NCBI GenBank assembly: GCA_965368185.1
Contig: CBDULZ010000002.1
Span: 65,613-129,612 of the forward strand
Length of the DNA stretch: 64,000 bases
Direction of reading: 5' to 3'
Source of the DNA: Kriegella sp965368185
GTDB lineage: Bacteria > Bacteroidota > Bacteroidia > Flavobacteriales > Flavobacteriaceae
A model generated the notes under the pieces. That model searched no databases. It saw only the letters and a list, made by a program, of their open reading frames with translations, and was not told the origin of the DNA. Position 1 is the stretch's first letter. Each line of letters opens with the position of its first letter. This document shows positions 45,246-53,505 of the stretch, in pieces. The translations under genes and the position numbers were made by a program.

Positions 45246-45953
45246 TTAGAGGTTTACTACCGTCCCAATGTTTTCACCATCCACCAGTTTAAGTAAATTT
45301 CCTTTTTTGTTCATATCGAAAACTACAATGGGCAAATTGTTTTCTTGGCTTAATGTGAAGGCTGTTGTATCCATAACTTTCAACCCCTTTCGTAAAACTT
45401 CGTTGAAGGAAATGGAATCGAATTTTGTGGCAGTTTTATCTTTTTCGGGGTCAGAGGTATAAATTCCATCTACACGTGTTCCTTTTAGGATAACATCGGC
45501 TTCGACTTCAATAGCTCGAAGTACCGCAGCGGAGTCAGTAGTGAAATATGGGTTTCCTGTTCCACCACCGAAAATAACGACTCTGCCTTTTTCGAGATGC
45601 CTCATGGCTCTACGTCGAATAAAGGGCTCGGCCACTTCGTTAATTTTTATGGCTGATTGCAATCGGGTTTGTACCCCTTTGATTTCTAATGCGCTTTGTA
45701 GTGCGAGACCATTTATGACCGTAGCAAGCATTCCCATATGGTCGCCCTGTACTCTGTCCATTCCTGTAGCAGCCCCTGCAAGGCCCCTGAAAATATTACC
45801 TCCGCCAATAACTATGGCAACTTCAATACCTTTGTCGACTACCTCTTTGATTTCATCGGCATATTCCTCCAACCTTTTGGAGTCAATACCATATTGTTTC
45901 TCGCCCATCAGGGCTTCTCCACTAAGTTTCAAAAGTATTCTTTTGTATTGCAT
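45246..45953 (-). CDS. pyrH: UMP kinase
   Basis: 235 residues starting at the ATG at 45953 (MQYKRILLKLSGEALMG). An earlier ATG at 45998 would place the -7 promoter element within the coding region and adds a non-conserved tail, so it was rejected. Motifs GGGNIFRG, AIKINEVAEPFIRRRA and FTTDSAAVLRAIE are typical. It phosphorylates UMP to UDP and is a hexamer in other bacteria. It is in an operon with frr. Confidence 0.95.
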   Translation of the reverse strand: MQYKRILLKLSGEALMGEKQYGIDSKRLEEYADEIKEVVDKGIEVAIVIGGGNIFRGLAGAATGMDRVQGDHMGMLATVINGLALQSALEIKGVQTRLQSAIKINEVAEPFIRRRAMRHLEKGRVVIFGGGTGNPYFTTDSAAVLRAIEVEADVILKGTRVDGIYTSDPEKDKTATKFDSISFNEVLRKGLKVMDTTAFTLSQENNLPIVVFDMNKKGNLLKLVDGENIGTVVNL

Positions 45954-45972
45954 GCCGTGTTTTTGTTTCTGG

Positions 45973-45980
45973 CAAAAATA
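45973..45980 (-). promoter_or_regulatory. -7 element for pyrH-frr
   Basis: On the minus strand TATTTTTG stands 19 bases before the pyrH ATG at 45953. It overlaps an apparent longer reading of pyrH and therefore decides the start. No TTG is found at the standard -33 distance. Confidence 0.45.
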
Positions 45981-46131
45981 ATCAAAAAAATTTAGCACGC
46001 ACCTTCTACTTAGTCCTTATATGAACCTTAATTATTTGCTAATGTTGAGGGTAGGTTTTATTTTATTTTATATTCTTGCAACACCAAAAAAAGGAAGATG
46101 TTTCCTACTTATGTAATTTAAAGATATAACT

Positions 46132-48003
46132 ATGAAGAGATTGCTGGTGTTATCCCTTGTGGGAATGTTGGTTTATGGATGCGGATCGACAAAAGGTTTG
46201 ATTTCAGCTGATAAGGCACCCATAGCTGTGGTTATGGACTTGGTCAATGTAAAGGATGATAAGGTCAGGGTAGAGGTAGACCCTGGGGCGTTTGGAACAG
46301 ACCGTGTTTCATTTTATATTCCGAAAACGGTTCCGGGTACCTATAGTACCGATAACTATGGAAAATATATCGAACAGTTCCTGGCTTTGGACTATAATGG
46401 AAAAGAATTGCCAGTTTCTAAAATTGATGATAATACTTGGGGCATCTCGAGTGGAAAGTCACTTGATAAGGTGGTTTATTATGTGAATGATACTTATGAT
46501 ACCGAGACAGAAGTGGACGACCCCGTATTTTCTCCTTCGGGCACCAATATTCTGGCAGGAGAAAATTTTATGTTGAACCTACATGGATTTGTAGGGTATT
46601 TTGGTGGGTTAAAGGAAGTGCCTTATGAACTGAAAATCAACAAACCGGCCGATTTAGTGGCAACGACGTCATTGACAAAAAATTCAGGTACTCAAACCGA
46701 AGTTACATCGGATACTTTTTTTGCGGAGCGTTATTTTGAGGTTATCGATAATCCGATTTTGTATGCCAAATCCAATATCGAATCTTTCAAAATCAATGAT
46801 ATCACTGTAACTTTGAGTGTATATTCTCCAAATGAGCTCTATACGGCCGCCAGCTTGAGAGATCGAATGGAGAAAATGATGGCGGCACAAAAGGCTTTCT
46901 TAGGCGATATTGATGGCACTAAAAAGTACAACATCATGTTGTATTTAAGTACTATGGAGCCCGACGATGCTACTGGTTTTGGGGCTCTGGAGCATCATAC
47001 TTCAACGGTTGTAGTGTTGCCGGAAGCAATGACTAAGGAACGATTGGAACAGGCCATGGTGGATGTGGTGTCCCATGAATTTTTCCATATCGTTACACCT
47101 TTGAACGTACATTCGGAAGAGGTTCAGTATTTTGACTTCAACGATCCTAAGATGTCACAGCATTTATGGATGTACGAGGGAACAACAGAATACTTTGCCA
47201 ATCTATTTCAGATACAACAGGGTTTAATCGATGAAGTTGAATTTTATCAGCGAATTATGGATAAGATAAGCAACGCCAAATCATATGATGACACCATGTC
47301 TTTCACTGAAATGAGCAAGAATATTTTGAGCGAACCATATGATAAGAATTATGCCAATGTGTATGAGAAAGGCGCTTTGATCAATATGGCTCTTGATCTC
47401 ACCCTTCGGGAACTAAGCAATGGAGAAAAGGGAGTCTTGTGGTTGATGAAAGAACTTTCTAAGAAATACGGGAATAACACCCCTTTTAAAGACGGCAAGT
47501 TGATTGATGAAATCGTAAAAATGACTTATCCTGAAATACGTACGTTTTTCGACAAACACGTAATCGGTAACACGCCCATTGATTACAACAGCTATTTCGA
47601 AAAGGTCGGATTGACTACTTCCAATGAAAAACAACAGTCCGGATATTTCTTGAATGGAGAAGTTCCTTTTATAGATGTTGATCAGGCGAACAATAATGCC
47701 GTTTTTATAAGAAGAGGAATAGAATTAAACAGTTTTCTGTCCGATTTAGGGGCTCAAGGTGGTGACGTTATTAAGAGTATCAACGGAAACGCAATAAACT
47801 TAGAGACTATTCGACCCATTATCGGTGAAAGTTTTGGTTGGACGCCCGAAACCGAAATCAATATGGTTTTAAAGCGTGGTGAGGAAGAAATTGCCGTTTC
47901 TAGGAAAGTAGGTTCACCTACTTTAAACGTCGAAGCCATTGTCCCGCAAGAAAACGTTAGTGAGCGAAAATCAGTGCTGAGGGAGGCTTGGCTAAAAGGG
48001 TAG
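46132..48003 (+). CDS. M61 family aminopeptidase with PDZ domain, lipoprotein
   Basis: 623 residues. Lipoprotein signal with YGC lipobox (C17). An N-terminal beta domain, then the M61 metallopeptidase with zinc motif HEFFH (H315, E316, H319), GALEHHTS (284-291), and the third ligand in MYEGTTEY (E349). A PDZ domain covers about 500-595 (GGDVIKSINGNAI). It trims glycine-containing or acidic peptides in the envelope in related proteins. It stands between pyrH (divergent) and tsf (convergent). Confidence 0.92.
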   Translation: MKRLLVLSLVGMLVYGCGSTKGLISADKAPIAVVMDLVNVKDDKVRVEVDPGAFGTDRVSFYIPKTVPGTYSTDNYGKYIEQFLALDYNGKELPVSKIDDNTWGISSGKSLDKVVYYVNDTYDTETEVDDPVFSPSGTNILAGENFMLNLHGFVGYFGGLKEVPYELKINKPADLVATTSLTKNSGTQTEVTSDTFFAERYFEVIDNPILYAKSNIESFKINDITVTLSVYSPNELYTAASLRDRMEKMMAAQKAFLGDIDGTKKYNIMLYLSTMEPDDATGFGALEHHTSTVVVLPEAMTKERLEQAMVDVVSHEFFHIVTPLNVHSEEVQYFDFNDPKMSQHLWMYEGTTEYFANLFQIQQGLIDEVEFYQRIMDKISNAKSYDDTMSFTEMSKNILSEPYDKNYANVYEKGALINMALDLTLRELSNGEKGVLWLMKELSKKYGNNTPFKDGKLIDEIVKMTYPEIRTFFDKHVIGNTPIDYNSYFEKVGLTTSNEKQQSGYFLNGEVPFIDVDQANNNAVFIRRGIELNSFLSDLGAQGGDVIKSINGNAINLETIRPIIGESFGWTPETEINMVLKRGEEEIAVSRKVGSPTLNVEAIVPQENVSERKSVLREAWLKG

Positions 48004-48164
48004 GAAGCAAAGGTTTCTTTAAAACAAGAAGCTGCTCATAATTTGAGCGGTGTTTTTGTTCAATATTGCCCAAATTTACAAAGATGAATATCAGTAATAT
48101 CAAAGGGCTGCCATCCGAAGTTGAATAGGAAAGGCTGTTTGAACAGCCAGTTGTGAATTATCAA

Positions 48165-48200
48165 AAAAAAAAGCTCGACCATATGGTCGAGCTTTTTTTT
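48165..48200. terminator. Bidirectional terminator between M61 gene and tsf
   Basis: A-rich left arm with AAGCTCGACCAT (48171-48182) pairs with ATGGTCGAGCTT (48183-48194), followed by a T-run. It forms a tight palindrome usable in both directions. Confidence 0.9.
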
Positions 48201-48226
48201 ATATAGTATATAGGTTTTGTAAAACG

Positions 48227-49051
48227 TTAACCTAAAGCAACCCTTTTGAATCCGGTTACTTTTAAATCGGAGTTTACTGATTTTACATATTGGGCAACAC
48301 TTTGTTTGCTATCTTTAATGAAATCTTGGTTCACCAAAGTATTGTCTTTAAAAAAACGCTTTAATTTTCCTTTGGCAATATTATCCAACATAGCCTCTGG
48401 TTTACCTTCTTGGCGCAATTGATCTTTGGCAATTTCGATTTCCTTATCGATTACCGATTGGTCTACGCCTTCTTCATTCAATGCTACGGGGTTCATAGCC
48501 GCGGCCTGCATAGCTACATCTTTGGCAACAACTTCAGCACCATCGACTGCAGCGGAAAGCCCTACCAAAGTGGCAATTTTGTTACCTGCGTGAATATATG
48601 ATCCAATAAACGGAGCACTTAGTTTGCTAAAGCTCCCGATTTCTATTTTCTCACCGATTACGCCAGTTTGTTCGGTTAATTTTTCTTGGACACTCAATCC
48701 CTTAAAATCAGCGGCCAGAAATGCTTCTTTGTTATCAAATCCCAAAGCCAATTCGGCCAATTCGTTGGCCAAAGTAACAAAACTGTCATTTTTGGCTACG
48801 AAGTCGGTCTCGCAATTCAAGGAGATAGCAACACCTTCGTTATTTGAAGCATTTACTTTGGCAATAGCTGCACCTTCCGAAGATTCTCGATCGGCTCTCT
48901 TTGCTGCTACTTTTTGTCCTTTTTTACGAAGAATTTCGATTGCCTTTTCGAAATCTCCATCTGCCTCGACCAGTGCATTTTTGCAGTCCATCATTCCGGC
49001 ACCAGTGGTCTTCCTTAATTTGTTTACTTCTGCGGCGGTAATTTTAGCCAT
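48227..49051 (-). CDS. tsf: Translation elongation factor Ts
   Basis: 274 residues. The N-terminal UBA-like domain AAEVNKLRKTTGAGMMDCKNALVEADGDFEKAIEILRKKG and the core TDFVAKNDSF signature are diagnostic. It regenerates EF-Tu-GTP. It follows rpsB by 83 bases without a promoter or terminator in between, the standard rpsB-tsf operon. Confidence 0.97.
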   Translation of the reverse strand: MAKITAAEVNKLRKTTGAGMMDCKNALVEADGDFEKAIEILRKKGQKVAAKRADRESSEGAAIAKVNASNNEGVAISLNCETDFVAKNDSFVTLANELAELALGFDNKEAFLAADFKGLSVQEKLTEQTGVIGEKIEIGSFSKLSAPFIGSYIHAGNKIATLVGLSAAVDGAEVVAKDVAMQAAAMNPVALNEEGVDQSVIDKEIEIAKDQLRQEGKPEAMLDNIAKGKLKRFFKDNTLVNQDFIKDSKQSVAQYVKSVNSDLKVTGFKRVALG

Positions 49052-49134
49052 TTTATTTTGTTTTTTTAGGTGCTATAGTTACTATAGTACCATCAATTAT
49101 AGAATTCAAATTATCTGCTACGGTATTCGGTAAC

Positions 49135-50271
49135 TTATTCAACCCCTCCCTTGACGCTGTCTTGCCATTCTTTAAGCTCGTCCCATTTTCCGTTGGCAGC
49201 CATTTCAGCTTGCTTTGGCCAAGAAGTTGGATCTAGGTGGGCCATTCGTGAACTGGCTTCGGTCAAAATCTCTTTAATGTTGTCGGGCTCTGCTTTTGCC
49301 AATGTAGCATAAGAGTTAATTCCGTTTTTTCCTAACGCCTCTGCAGCTTTAGGACCGATACCTTCAACTTTGGTAAGGTCATCTGCCTGTTCTTTAGCTT
49401 CTTTCGCTTCGGGCTTGGCTTCTTTTGGCTCTGCTTTGGTTTCTTCTTTTACCTCAGCCTTAGTTTCCTCTTCTGGAGCCTCTTCTGCTTTAGGTTGCGG
49501 TTCTTCGGCTGGGACCGCGACCTTCTTCTTGGCTTTTGGTTCAGCTTGTTCTTTTCCTTCGTTATCAGACTGCTTTTCAGACTTTCTTTCAGCTAGACCT
49601 TCAGCAATTGCATTGGTCACGTCAGACATTATAATGTCAATCGATTTTGACGCATCATCATTTGAAGGGATGACGTAATCGACATCTCTAGGGTCTGAAT
49701 TTGTGTCGACCATTGCGAAAATTGGAATATTCAATTTTTGAGCCTCTTTGACCGCAATGTGCTCGCGCATAGTATCAACGATAAACAAGGCACCCGGTAA
49801 GCGGGTCATCTCAGAAATAGAACCAAGGTTTTTTTCCAATTTGGATCGAAGACGGTCTACTTGTAAACGTTCTTTTTTAGATAGGGTATTAAAAGTTCCA
49901 TCTTTTTTCATACGGTCGATGGACGCCATTTTCTTTACGGCCTTTCGAATCGTTACAAAGTTGGTCAACATTCCGCCTGGCCATCTTTCGGTAATATAGG
50001 GCATATTTACATTGGCTACTTTTTCGGCAACAATGTCTTTTGCTTGTTTTTTAGTGGCGACAAAAAGAATTTTTCGCCCAGATGCGGATATTTTTTTGAG
50101 TGCCTCGTTGGCCTCATCTAATTTAGCAACTGTTTTATAAAGGTTGATGACGTGGATTCCGTTACGCTCCATGTAGATGTAGGGCGCCATGTTAGGATTC
50201 CATTTTCTTGTAAGGTGGCCGAAATGCACACCTGCTTCCAATAATTGTTTTACTTCGACTTTTGTAGCCAT
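49135..50271 (-). CDS. rpsB: 30S ribosomal protein S2 with C-terminal HhH extension
   Basis: 378 residues, about 130 more than usual. Residues 1-228 are a normal S2 (VHFGHLTRKWNPNMAPYI; PGALFIVDTMREHIAVKEA). Then comes a Lys/Glu/Ala/Pro-rich linker (about 229-296) and a compact domain (297-378) with a helix-hairpin-helix motif (LTKVEGIGPKAAEAL) and a conserved-looking tail (DPTSWPKQAEMAANGKWDELKEWQD). That tail domain is found fused to L21 and other proteins in various bacteria. The gene is upstream of tsf. It likely lies at the surface of the 30S subunit. Confidence 0.95.
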   Translation of the reverse strand: MATKVEVKQLLEAGVHFGHLTRKWNPNMAPYIYMERNGIHVINLYKTVAKLDEANEALKKISASGRKILFVATKKQAKDIVAEKVANVNMPYITERWPGGMLTNFVTIRKAVKKMASIDRMKKDGTFNTLSKKERLQVDRLRSKLEKNLGSISEMTRLPGALFIVDTMREHIAVKEAQKLNIPIFAMVDTNSDPRDVDYVIPSNDDASKSIDIIMSDVTNAIAEGLAERKSEKQSDNEGKEQAEPKAKKKVAVPAEEPQPKAEEAPEEETKAEVKEETKAEPKEAKPEAKEAKEQADDLTKVEGIGPKAAEALGKNGINSYATLAKAEPDNIKEILTEASSRMAHLDPTSWPKQAEMAANGKWDELKEWQDSVKGGVE

Positions 50272-50304
50272 ATTTAATTTTAGTTTACGTTCTTTTGAAT
50301 TAGC

Positions 50305-50347
50305 AATGCCGAAGTGGTATCCGCTTTACGCAGAAGCCTTCGGCATT
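50305..50347 (-). promoter_or_regulatory. Hairpin in the rpsB leader
   Basis: AATGCCGAAG (50305-50314) and CTTCGGCATT (50338-50347) form a 10-base stem with a smaller inner hairpin (GCTT / AAGC at 50323-50337). On the minus strand this lies in the untranslated leader, 34 bases before the rpsB start codon. It lacks a T-tract, so it is not a clear terminator. It may be an S2-binding autoregulatory structure. Confidence 0.5.
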
Positions 50348-50379
50348 TAGATGCTAAACTAACGGTGCCAAAACCTAAC

Positions 50380-50387
50380 CAAAGTTA
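50380..50387 (-). promoter_or_regulatory. -7 element for rpsB-tsf
   Basis: On the minus strand this reads TAACTTTG. It would start a leader of about 100 bases containing the hairpin at 50305-50347. No TTG occurs at 17-23 bases further upstream. Confidence 0.45.
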
Positions 50388-50546
50388 TGTTCGTGGTCTC
50401 CCGAAGCTTGCTCGATTTGCACCGAGATTGCTTTTTAATTGTCTCTATTTAAAATAAAGACTTTCAATGAACTTGTTTTATACCGAACTCATTTCGGTAT
50501 TTGTATAATATATATGTAAGATGCCGAAATAATTCGACAAAAAATA

Positions 50547-50933
50547 CTAACGTTTTGAGAACTGGAATTTCTTACGGGCTTTCTTCTGTCCGAATTTCTT
50601 ACGTTCTACCATTCTTGGGTCACGGGTCAAAAGACCTTCTGGTTTAAGTACCAACCTGTTTTCGGCATCAACTTCGCACATTGCTCTTGACAAAGCAAGA
50701 CGAATGGCCTCTGCCTGGCCGGTAATTCCTCCTCCATAAACATTTACCTTTACATCATAGGCTTCCTCATTGCTAGTTAGGGCAAAAGGTTGTTTTACCT
50801 TATATTGCAATGTTGCAGTAGGGAAGTAATCGTTGATGTCTCTTTGGTTTACCGTAATGCTTCCCTTTCCTTGAGAAACATAAACACGGGCAACGGCTGT
50901 TTTTCTTCTGCCGATTTTATGAATGGTCTCCAT
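50547..50933 (-). CDS. rpsI: 30S ribosomal protein S9
   Basis: 128 residues, normal length. IGRRKTAVARVYV at the start, GGGITGQAEAIRLALSRAM, and the C-terminal VERKKFGQKKARKKFQFSKR tail that reaches the P site. It is translated with rplM by a one-base overlap (TAATG). Confidence 0.97.
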   Translation of the reverse strand: METIHKIGRRKTAVARVYVSQGKGSITVNQRDINDYFPTATLQYKVKQPFALTSNEEAYDVKVNVYGGGITGQAEAIRLALSRAMCEVDAENRLVLKPEGLLTRDPRMVERKKFGQKKARKKFQFSKR

Positions 50934-51388
50934 TACTTAAATTCTTTTAAATTGATTTCCGTTGGCTTTTGGGCTTCTTGATCGTGCTCGGCCCCTGCAT
51001 ATACTTTCAGGTTTCTGAAAAGATCTGCTCCCAATTTATTTTTTGGCAACATTCCCTTAATAGCTTTTTCAACGATGCGTCCCGGATTCTTTTCCAATAA
51101 TTCTTTAACCGTGGTAGCACGTTGCCCACCTGGGTAGCCAGTATACCTTAAGTAGGTTTTGTTGTCCCACTTAGTGCCGGACAAATTGATTTTTTCTGCG
51201 TTGATAACAACTACATTATCGCCACAATCAACATGTGGTGTAAAATTTGGCTTATGCTTTCCTCTAAGCAATTTTGCTACTTTAGAGGCCATACGGCCTA
51301 AAGTTTCTCCTTCTGCATTAACCAACAACCATTGCTTGTCAACGGTAGCCTTATTGGCCGAAACAGTCTTATAACTCAATGTGTCCAC
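50933..51388 (-). CDS. rplM: 50S ribosomal protein L13
   Basis: 151 residues. WLLVNAEGETLGRMASKVAKLLRGKHKP and the HPGGQR-equivalent YPGGQRATTVKELLEKNPGRIVEKAIKGMLPKN region identify L13. It is first in the rplM-rpsI pair with a good promoter directly upstream. Translation of rpsI is coupled to it. Confidence 0.97.
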   Translation of the reverse strand: MDTLSYKTVSANKATVDKQWLLVNAEGETLGRMASKVAKLLRGKHKPNFTPHVDCGDNVVVINAEKINLSGTKWDNKTYLRYTGYPGGQRATTVKELLEKNPGRIVEKAIKGMLPKNKLGADLFRNLKVYAGAEHDQEAQKPTEINLKEFK

Positions 51389-51435
51389 TACTGCTATTTT
51401 AAATGTTTAATACTCCAATCCCCATAAATGGGCTG

Positions 51436-51465
51436 CAAATGTACAACTATTAAGTTGAAATACAA
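51436..51465 (-). promoter_or_regulatory. Promoter of rplM-rpsI
   Basis: On the minus strand TTG (51465-51463), 19-base spacer, TACATTTG (51443-51436): an exact match to the Bacteroidota vegetative consensus. The leader to the ATG at 51388 would be about 40 bases. Confidence 0.75.
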
Positions 51466-51725
51466 ATGCTTGTTTTTGATTATTTTTAGTTTTTTTACGA
51501 AGTTATTTGATACTTCCATTTTTTTAAATTGTTATTGCCATTATTTTGTAAATCGGGTAAAGAATAGAGCGCTATGGCCTTTGTCTTCTATAGTGGCAAT
51601 AAGGATGAGACAAAAGATTCGTTCAATATATCATGCGTGTTACAGCGAAAAGATTGGAATATTTTGGTCAACTGAAAAAATCAACGCATATTGCGTTTTT
51701 ATATTTAATTAGAAATTAGAGTATT

Positions 51726-52226
51726 ATGAAATACGGTGCAGCGCTTCTTATGGTTTTTAGTATTTTTCTTTTTTCCTGTTCATCGGACAAAGAAGATGAA
51801 ACAATGGAAGCTGAAAATAGCATAGTTGGAACATGGCAGGCAACGGAATTGAAAATCAATGACGGAACTGCTGGTGATGATGCCAAATTTGGAAAACAAA
51901 TTCTTGATATTCTGACAAGTAACGATTGTCACATTATTGCATTCACATTCCATGAAGATTTAAGTGTGGTTGCTGAGAATTCAGTAAACTACCTTGAATT
52001 CAATGCATCATCTACGGGTCAATTGGTTCCATGTCCTACCGAAAAAGATGCTGATACTGGCACTTACACTTTTGAGAACAATCTACTGACGATTATTGAT
52101 AGTGATGGAGAGAAAATCGAGGTAAATGTGATTGTTGATGGTGATACAATGACTATAGATGCCAGCGATCTGGATGTCCCGAACTTCAATGCCGATGGGG
52201 AACTTGTCTTTGAGAGAAAACAATAG
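51726..52226 (+). CDS. Lipocalin-like lipoprotein
   Basis: 166 residues. Lipoprotein signal with FSC (C18) and the acidic +2 tail SSDKEDE; mature region begins SIVGTWQATELKIND, the typical start of lipocalin-like domains in Bacteroidota, and holds alternating beta strands ending GELVFERKQ. Two cysteines (in NDCH and VPCP) may pair. Ligand unknown. The 260 bases before it, back to the rplM promoter, hold no other gene, only a 6-base-stem hairpin (AACGCA/TGCGTT) near 51683-51697. Confidence 0.8.
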   Translation: MKYGAALLMVFSIFLFSCSSDKEDETMEAENSIVGTWQATELKINDGTAGDDAKFGKQILDILTSNDCHIIAFTFHEDLSVVAENSVNYLEFNASSTGQLVPCPTEKDADTGTYTFENNLLTIIDSDGEKIEVNVIVDGDTMTIDASDLDVPNFNADGELVFERKQ

Positions 52227-52316
52227 CCGCTATATTGTTTTGGCGCTCGAGGCTATTTTTTTTGACAATTGTTTTTATTCGAAAGAGTTGCCGAATGTAA
52301 TTAATTCGTGTCGGAT

Positions 52317-52664
52317 TTACCGTTTGTAGAATTTTGTTTTCACATTTTGCTCTTGCGAACGAATAGCAACCATATAGATACCCGCTTCTAGGGTTGAAAT
52401 GGGAATGTTCACCGCGTGGTTTCGAATTTCCCATTCATGCGAAAGTAACAGATTTCCGTACATATCAGAAATTAGAATTTCTGCTTTTAGACTATTTTTA
52501 AGTCCAAGAATATTTACCACATTGGTTGCAGGATTGGGGAAAACTTTGATTTTGGTATTTACTGTACTTATTTTTTCTGAAGATGTAGTGTGTTCGGTCT
52601 CGCTTTGTGCATTGCAGTAAAAACTGCCGACAAAAAGAGCGAATAAGATAAATACATTTTTCAT
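52317..52664 (-). CDS. Minimal T9SS-sorted protein (signal peptide plus C-terminal domain)
   Basis: 115 residues: signal peptide (ILFALFVGSFYCNAQ, cleavage about 19-20), a short Ser/Thr/Glu linker (20-37), and a type A T9SS C-terminal sorting domain (38-115) with KVFPNPATN, MYGNLLLSHEW and LEAGIYMVAI signatures. There is almost no passenger domain. The domain would direct export across the outer membrane through the type IX system and be removed or anchored. A good promoter precedes it, so it is probably expressed. Could be a remnant of a larger protein. Confidence 0.82.
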   Translation of the reverse strand: MKNVFILFALFVGSFYCNAQSETEHTTSSEKISTVNTKIKVFPNPATNVVNILGLKNSLKAEILISDMYGNLLLSHEWEIRNHAVNIPISTLEAGIYMVAIRSQEQNVKTKFYKR

Positions 52665-52704
52665 GGGATACTGAGTTCATAGTGCGTAATGCGCTATTCG
52701 AGAC

Positions 52705-52736
52705 CAAAATTATGCCAATTCATAAATTAATTGCAA
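52705..52736 (-). promoter_or_regulatory. Promoter of the small T9SS gene
   Basis: On the minus strand TTG (52736-52734), 21-base spacer, TAATTTTG (52712-52705). Both elements match the Bacteroidota consensus; the leader would be about 35 bases. Confidence 0.6.
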
Positions 52737-52900
52737 GAAAATGTTGTGAAATGGTATTTTCTAATAGTGATCGGCCAATTCCATCGGAATAATCAATGTG
52801 GAATGTGCAAAAATAATCTAGAAGCTATTCGAGAAATGGGGTCAATAGGGTCGTTCTGTAAAGGAAAGCCCTGATGGAAAGATGCGCTAAAATGGTAAAT

Positions 52901-53395
52901 TCATTGCCCTTTAGATTCGATTTCTTCAGTATTTAACCTCATTTTCAAGATGTCGGGTTGAAACCCCATTTTCAAATAGGCACGAATAGCACTGTCGTTC
53001 GATGCGTAGACTTCTAATTGAATTTCTGACAAACCACGTTTTTTTGCCCATGTGATTAGATTCTGGTTTATAGTCCCATTGATTCCTTGGCCCCGATAAT
53101 CTGGGGCTACAAACATAAAGCCTAAATAGGCATACTGCCCTGGCTGGAAATAGGGTTTTGAGTTTTTGACGAGCGCATAGCCAGAGGCAATGATTCTGTT
53201 CCGGTCTGTAGCGACAAGCACATGGGCGTCATCTCGTTGAATTAGCCCTTTTATGTCATAATAGGAGATGGGATCCTTTTTTAGGTTTGGAGCAAAAGGC
53301 CGCTCGTAGCGAATGATTTCCTGTTCGAACGCCTTAAGGGTGGGTAGGTCATCTAGGATTGCCTCACGAATGTTTAAGTCCATTTGCCTGTTCAT
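52901..53395 (-). CDS. GNAT family N-acetyltransferase
   Basis: 164 residues; the ATG at 53395 is chosen, although a second M follows three residues later. The acetyl-CoA loop YRGQGINGTI is intact, and the N-terminal half reads NIREAILDDLPTL. The C-terminal LEVYASNDSAIRAYLKMGF is the usual GNAT end. Substrate unknown. Transcribed alone. Confidence 0.9.
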   Translation of the reverse strand: MNRQMDLNIREAILDDLPTLKAFEQEIIRYERPFAPNLKKDPISYYDIKGLIQRDDAHVLVATDRNRIIASGYALVKNSKPYFQPGQYAYLGFMFVAPDYRGQGINGTINQNLITWAKKRGLSEIQLEVYASNDSAIRAYLKMGFQPDILKMRLNTEEIESKGQ

Positions 53396-53505
53396 TGAAA
53401 TTATTTTATGGTTCTAGTGTATTTGGTTTCCAAATATCGCGGTAAATATGCGGAATAGTTTTTTTAGACTCGTCCTTTAGGTTCGAATTAATAGCGCCGT
53501 ACATG

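Noticed and set aside
45954..45998. Longer pyrH reading from an ATG at 45998
   Set aside because: It overlaps a TATTTTTG -7 element and adds a tail not seen in UMP kinases.
48133..48148. Small palindrome GGCTGTT/AACAGCC after the M61 gene
   Set aside because: Short, without T-tract, and next to a much better terminator; not given its own entry.
51428..51712. 94-residue open frame upstream of the lipocalin-like gene
   Set aside because: Basic, cysteine-rich composition, no start signal or family; it covers the rplM promoter region and is probably non-coding.
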